This document shows positions 5,323 through 7,576 of a stretch of 7,576 nucleotides of DNA, in pieces. The stretch's first letter is position 1, and each line of letters starts with the position of its first letter. Where the stretch lies: the NCBI GenBank assembly GCA_030642335.1, contig DAOWNX010000034.1, positions 1 through 7,576 on the forward strand, in the 5' to 3' direction. Below the pieces are notes generated by a model, which saw only the letters and a program-made list of their open reading frames with translations, did no database searches and was not told the DNA's origin. The translations under genes were made by a program, and so were the position numbers. This DNA is from Caldisericota bacterium. Lineage in GTDB: Bacteria; Caldisericota; Caldisericia; Caldisericales; Caldisericaceae.

Positions 5323-6543
5323 CTAATCTTCTTTGTAAAACTTCTTCCCTTTAATGCGTTCAGGTAGATAGTTCTCATTTTCTACCTTATGCCCTTCGTA
5401 ATCATGAGGATACTTGTATCCTTTGCCATAACCCCATTTCTTCATTAAAGAAGTTGTGGGATTCCTTAATTTCTTAGGGACTTCAAGATTTCCAGTTTCC
5501 TTAATAGTTTTTAGAACTTCATTTTCTGCAAGATAAAGCGCATTACATTTAGCAGCCCCTGCAAGATAAACAACTGCTTCTGCAAGTACAAGATAACCCT
5601 CAGGCGGTCCAATGTTTTGAAAAGCGTCTCGTGCTGCATTTGCTATAACAAAAGCATTCGGGTCCTTCAAGCCAATATCCTCAGCAGCAAACCGTATCAT
5701 TCTCCTTGCTATATAACGAGGATCCTCCCCTGAATCAATCATTCTATAAAAATAATAAAGTGCTGCATCTGAGTCACTTCCTCTCATACTCTTAATAAAT
5801 GCCGAGATAAGATCATAATGGTGTTCTTTACCATAATAAAGAGGGTTTGTTAAAAAGTTTTCTACATCGTTTAAATCAACCATATTTTTTTCATTATTTA
5901 CCATAACAGATTCAAGAATATTTAATGCCCTCCTAGCATCTCCATCAGCAAGCACTGTAATTCTATCCAGAGCTTCTTCAGTTAACTTTTTCTCCGTCAT
6001 TACCTTATCTTTTGTAAGAGCTCCCTTTACAACTCGCCGAATTTCATCCTCAGTAAGTCGATTAAATACAAAGACAGAAAGTCTGGAAAGAAGCGCAGAA
6101 TTAATATAAAAAGAAGGATTCTCCGTTGTTAAAGCAATAAGAATAATATCGCCCCGCTCTACAGGGGCAAGAAACGCATCCTGCTCTCTCCTTGTAAAAT
6201 GCTGAATCTCATCGATTATTAATACATGTTGCACTTTAGAAAATTCTTTCTCTTTTTTGAATCTTAGAAGCATAGATCGAACGTCTTTTATGTGCGCTGT
6301 CGTAGCAGTGATGAAGGTTCTTTTCTTTCCTTTAGATGCAATGAGAGCAATAGTCGTTTTACCACTACCAGGTGGACCATAGATGAGAAAAGAACTAAGA
6401 GATTTCCTCTCTATCATTTTATAAAGAGGTTTACCCTCGCCAACGAGCTCTTCCTGACCAACAAATTCAGCAAGAGAATCTGGCCTTATTCTATCGGCAA
6501 GTGGAGGAATTGATTCTTTTCCTTCTAAATTAAAAAGTTCCAT
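5323..6543 (-). CDS. rarA: RarA/MgsA-type AAA+ ATPase
   Basis: Cytoplasmic AAA+ ATPase of 406 residues, of the RarA (MgsA, WRNIP1) family, which acts at stalled replication forks with SSB and recombination proteins. Visible elements: PLADRIRPDSLAEFVGQ near the N-terminus (14-30), Walker A GPPGSGKTT at 56-64, Walker B LIIDE at 108-112, sensor 1 TTENPS at 139-144, arginine finger Arg154 in LLSRL, and sensor 2 GDARRALN at 201-208. The C-terminal oligomerisation domain follows, with SGEDPRYIARRMIRFAAEDIG at 271-291 and the family's ending YKYPHDYEGHKVENENYLPE. The length is close to the family norm and no key residue is missing. Its ATG shares one base with the pncB stop (TAATG) and has no Shine-Dalgarno, so it probably depends on ribosomes finishing pncB. 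No clear terminator lies between it and csp. Confidence 0.95.
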   Translation of the reverse strand: MELFNLEGKESIPPLADRIRPDSLAEFVGQEELVGEGKPLYKMIERKSLSSFLIYGPPGSGKTTIALIASKGKKRTFITATTAHIKDVRSMLLRFKKEKEFSKVQHVLIIDEIQHFTRREQDAFLAPVERGDIILIALTTENPSFYINSALLSRLSVFVFNRLTEDEIRRVVKGALTKDKVMTEKKLTEEALDRITVLADGDARRALNILESVMVNNEKNMVDLNDVENFLTNPLYYGKEHHYDLISAFIKSMRGSDSDAALYYFYRMIDSGEDPRYIARRMIRFAAEDIGLKDPNAFVIANAARDAFQNIGPPEGYLVLAEAVVYLAGAAKCNALYLAENEVLKTIKETGNLEVPKKLRNPTTSLMKKWGYGKGYKYPHDYEGHKVENENYLPERIKGKKFYKED

Positions 6544-7576
6544 TAAAGATTGTTGATTTCTTTTAACTGATCTAATACATATTCACGTATATCATCTATA
6601 TTTTGCTCATGATAAACAACTTTTCCATTTTTAATTAAAGGTACGAGCATTTCTTCCCATCCATCAGCGCAAAAATCATTCTCCTTATATGGAATAACTT
6701 TAAATGTCATCTCGCCATCTTTTATCTGCCTGTAAACTTTTTTTCTCCCACTAAACTTTCCTTTCTTTGCAATAGGTTTTCCATCCATTTCAACTATATC
6801 CATCGCAAAATTTATTGTCGGTGCATTGGCAACGGATGTACCGACGCCAAAACCATCAGCACCAGCTTCGGAAAGCTCCGGTATTGTATTTTCATCTAAT
6901 CCACCAGAAACAAAAATCTTTATATCTTTAAATCCCCTTATAGCAAGCTCCCATTTAACCTCTCTTATAATATCGGCAAATACTCCCCTTCTTGAATGCG
7001 GCGTATCCAAACGCACTCCATCCAATTTGTGACCGATTGCTTCTACGGCTTGAATGGTTTCCAATTTTTCATCACCGAACGTGTCCACAAGTGCAATGCG
7101 CTTAACATCTGTAGAAGTGTATTTATCAAAAGCTATAATCGCATTGGACACTCCGCCTAGATTTATAACAAGCGCATGAGGAATGGTTCCTGAAGGATTT
7201 TTACCAATAAGTTTTGCGCCAAGTATACTTGAAACTCCATCACATCCACCAATATAGGCAGATCTATCGATCATAGGAGCAATGGCAGGGTGCATACGCC
7301 TGACTCCAGGTGAAAGAACTGTTTTGTCAAGCGTAACTTTTTTAATGCGTGTAGTCTTTGTGGCAATGCCAGAAGACTCACAAATTAATCCCAGGGCGGG
7401 AGTTTCATAAACAGCAAAATCTTTATACACACCTTCAATTACCATAATAGGGACAGGGACACCACCTTCATCACGTGCTCTAAAAATAGTTCCTTCTTCC
7501 ATTGCCCATACATTTACCGGCTTATCTTTAAACAGTTCTATCACCTCTGGAAGTCCTACAAATACAGCCCAGGGAT
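6543..7576 (-). CDS. pncB: Nicotinate phosphoribosyltransferase (5' end outside the window)
   Basis: Joins nicotinate to PRPP to give nicotinate mononucleotide in the NAD salvage pathway; cytoplasmic. The frame stays open to the right edge, reading PWAVFVGLPEV before the in-frame GTG at 7544. That stretch is conserved family sequence, so the GTG is an internal Val and the true start lies beyond 7576. About 343 residues are visible. Conserved blocks, in order: EGTIF, IEGVYKDFAVYETPALG, RRMHPAIAPMIDRSAYIGG, GTIPHAL, VDTFGDEK, VRLDTPHSRRG and FVSGGLDE (phosphate-binding-type loop), then DGFGVGTSVANAP. This pattern, ending in KKGKFSGRKKVYRQ, resembles the shorter type known from Thermoplasma rather than Escherichia coli PncB. 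The tail lacks the cluster of cysteines that some relatives use for zinc. The stop overlaps the rarA start by one base. Confidence 0.92.
   Translation of the reverse strand, partial: PWAVFVGLPEVIELFKDKPVNVWAMEEGTIFRARDEGGVPVPIMVIEGVYKDFAVYETPALGLICESSGIATKTTRIKKVTLDKTVLSPGVRRMHPAIAPMIDRSAYIGGCDGVSSILGAKLIGKNPSGTIPHALVINLGGVSNAIIAFDKYTSTDVKRIALVDTFGDEKLETIQAVEAIGHKLDGVRLDTPHSRRGVFADIIREVKWELAIRGFKDIKIFVSGGLDENTIPELSEAGADGFGVGTSVANAPTINFAMDIVEMDGKPIAKKGKFSGRKKVYRQIKDGEMTFKVIPYKENDFCADGWEEMLVPLIKNGKVVYHEQNIDDIREYVLDQLKEINNL

Noticed and set aside
5323..6543. Alternative identity as RuvB or DnaX clamp-loader subunit
   Set aside because: The AAA+ core is shared, but the C-terminal oligomerisation domain and the YKYPHDYEGH...NYLPE ending are specific to RarA/MgsA.
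1..7576. Search for CRISPR arrays, tRNA or rRNA genes, IS ends and prophage genes
   Set aside because: No regularly spaced repeats, no tRNA-like cloverleaf, no transposase domain and no terminal inverted repeats with target duplications were seen by eye.

Overview
The window is 7.6 kb of AT-rich DNA, by eye roughly one third G+C. The genes are bacterial in type: sigma-70-like promoters, AGGAGG-type ribosome-binding sites, a rho-independent terminator, a cold-shock protein, RarA and a TopB-type topoisomerase III. A low-GC bacterium is well supported. The phylum cannot be fixed from the sequence alone. The archaeal/thermophile-style nicotinate phosphoribosyltransferase and some starts without Shine-Dalgarno sites suggest a deep-branching or uncultured lineage, but that is inference.

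Layout. At the left edge, the first 22 codons of an unrecognised gene run leftward out of the window. It has an AAGGAG ribosome-binding site and a perfect-consensus promoter (TTGACA, 17 bp, TATAAT). Diverging from it on the + strand is a two-gene unit: a PiT-family phosphate (or related anion) permease followed closely by a DUF47/PhoU-like accessory protein. Everything further right is on the minus strand. Read in transcription order from the right edge these genes are: nicotinate phosphoribosyltransferase (pncB, 5' end cut off by the window), rarA, a cold-shock protein with its own promoter and terminator, topoisomerase III (topB), and a small MobB-like P-loop NTPase. The DUF47 gene and the P-loop NTPase gene meet tail to tail with only 29 bp between them.

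How the genes work together. The permease and DUF47 protein form a recognisable low-affinity phosphate-uptake pair. pncB and rarA share one base (TAATG), and topB and the P-loop gene overlap by four bases (ATGA), so each pair is probably translationally coupled. RarA and TopB both act on DNA at replication forks or recombination intermediates, and PncB salvages nicotinate into NAD. No single pathway unites the whole minus-strand run. The least understood member is the P-loop NTPase coupled to topB.

No IS element, tRNA, rRNA or CRISPR array is visible. Beyond ordinary housekeeping content, the most notable signals are: two genes (pit and topB) whose best -10 hexamer lies exactly 7 nt before an ATG lacking a Shine-Dalgarno site, suggesting leaderless transcripts; a stem-loop at the predicted 5' end of the cold-shock mRNA; altered PVSTTH motifs in the permease; and a DNA-level repeat inside topB. 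I do not see convincing evidence of an undescribed multi-gene system.
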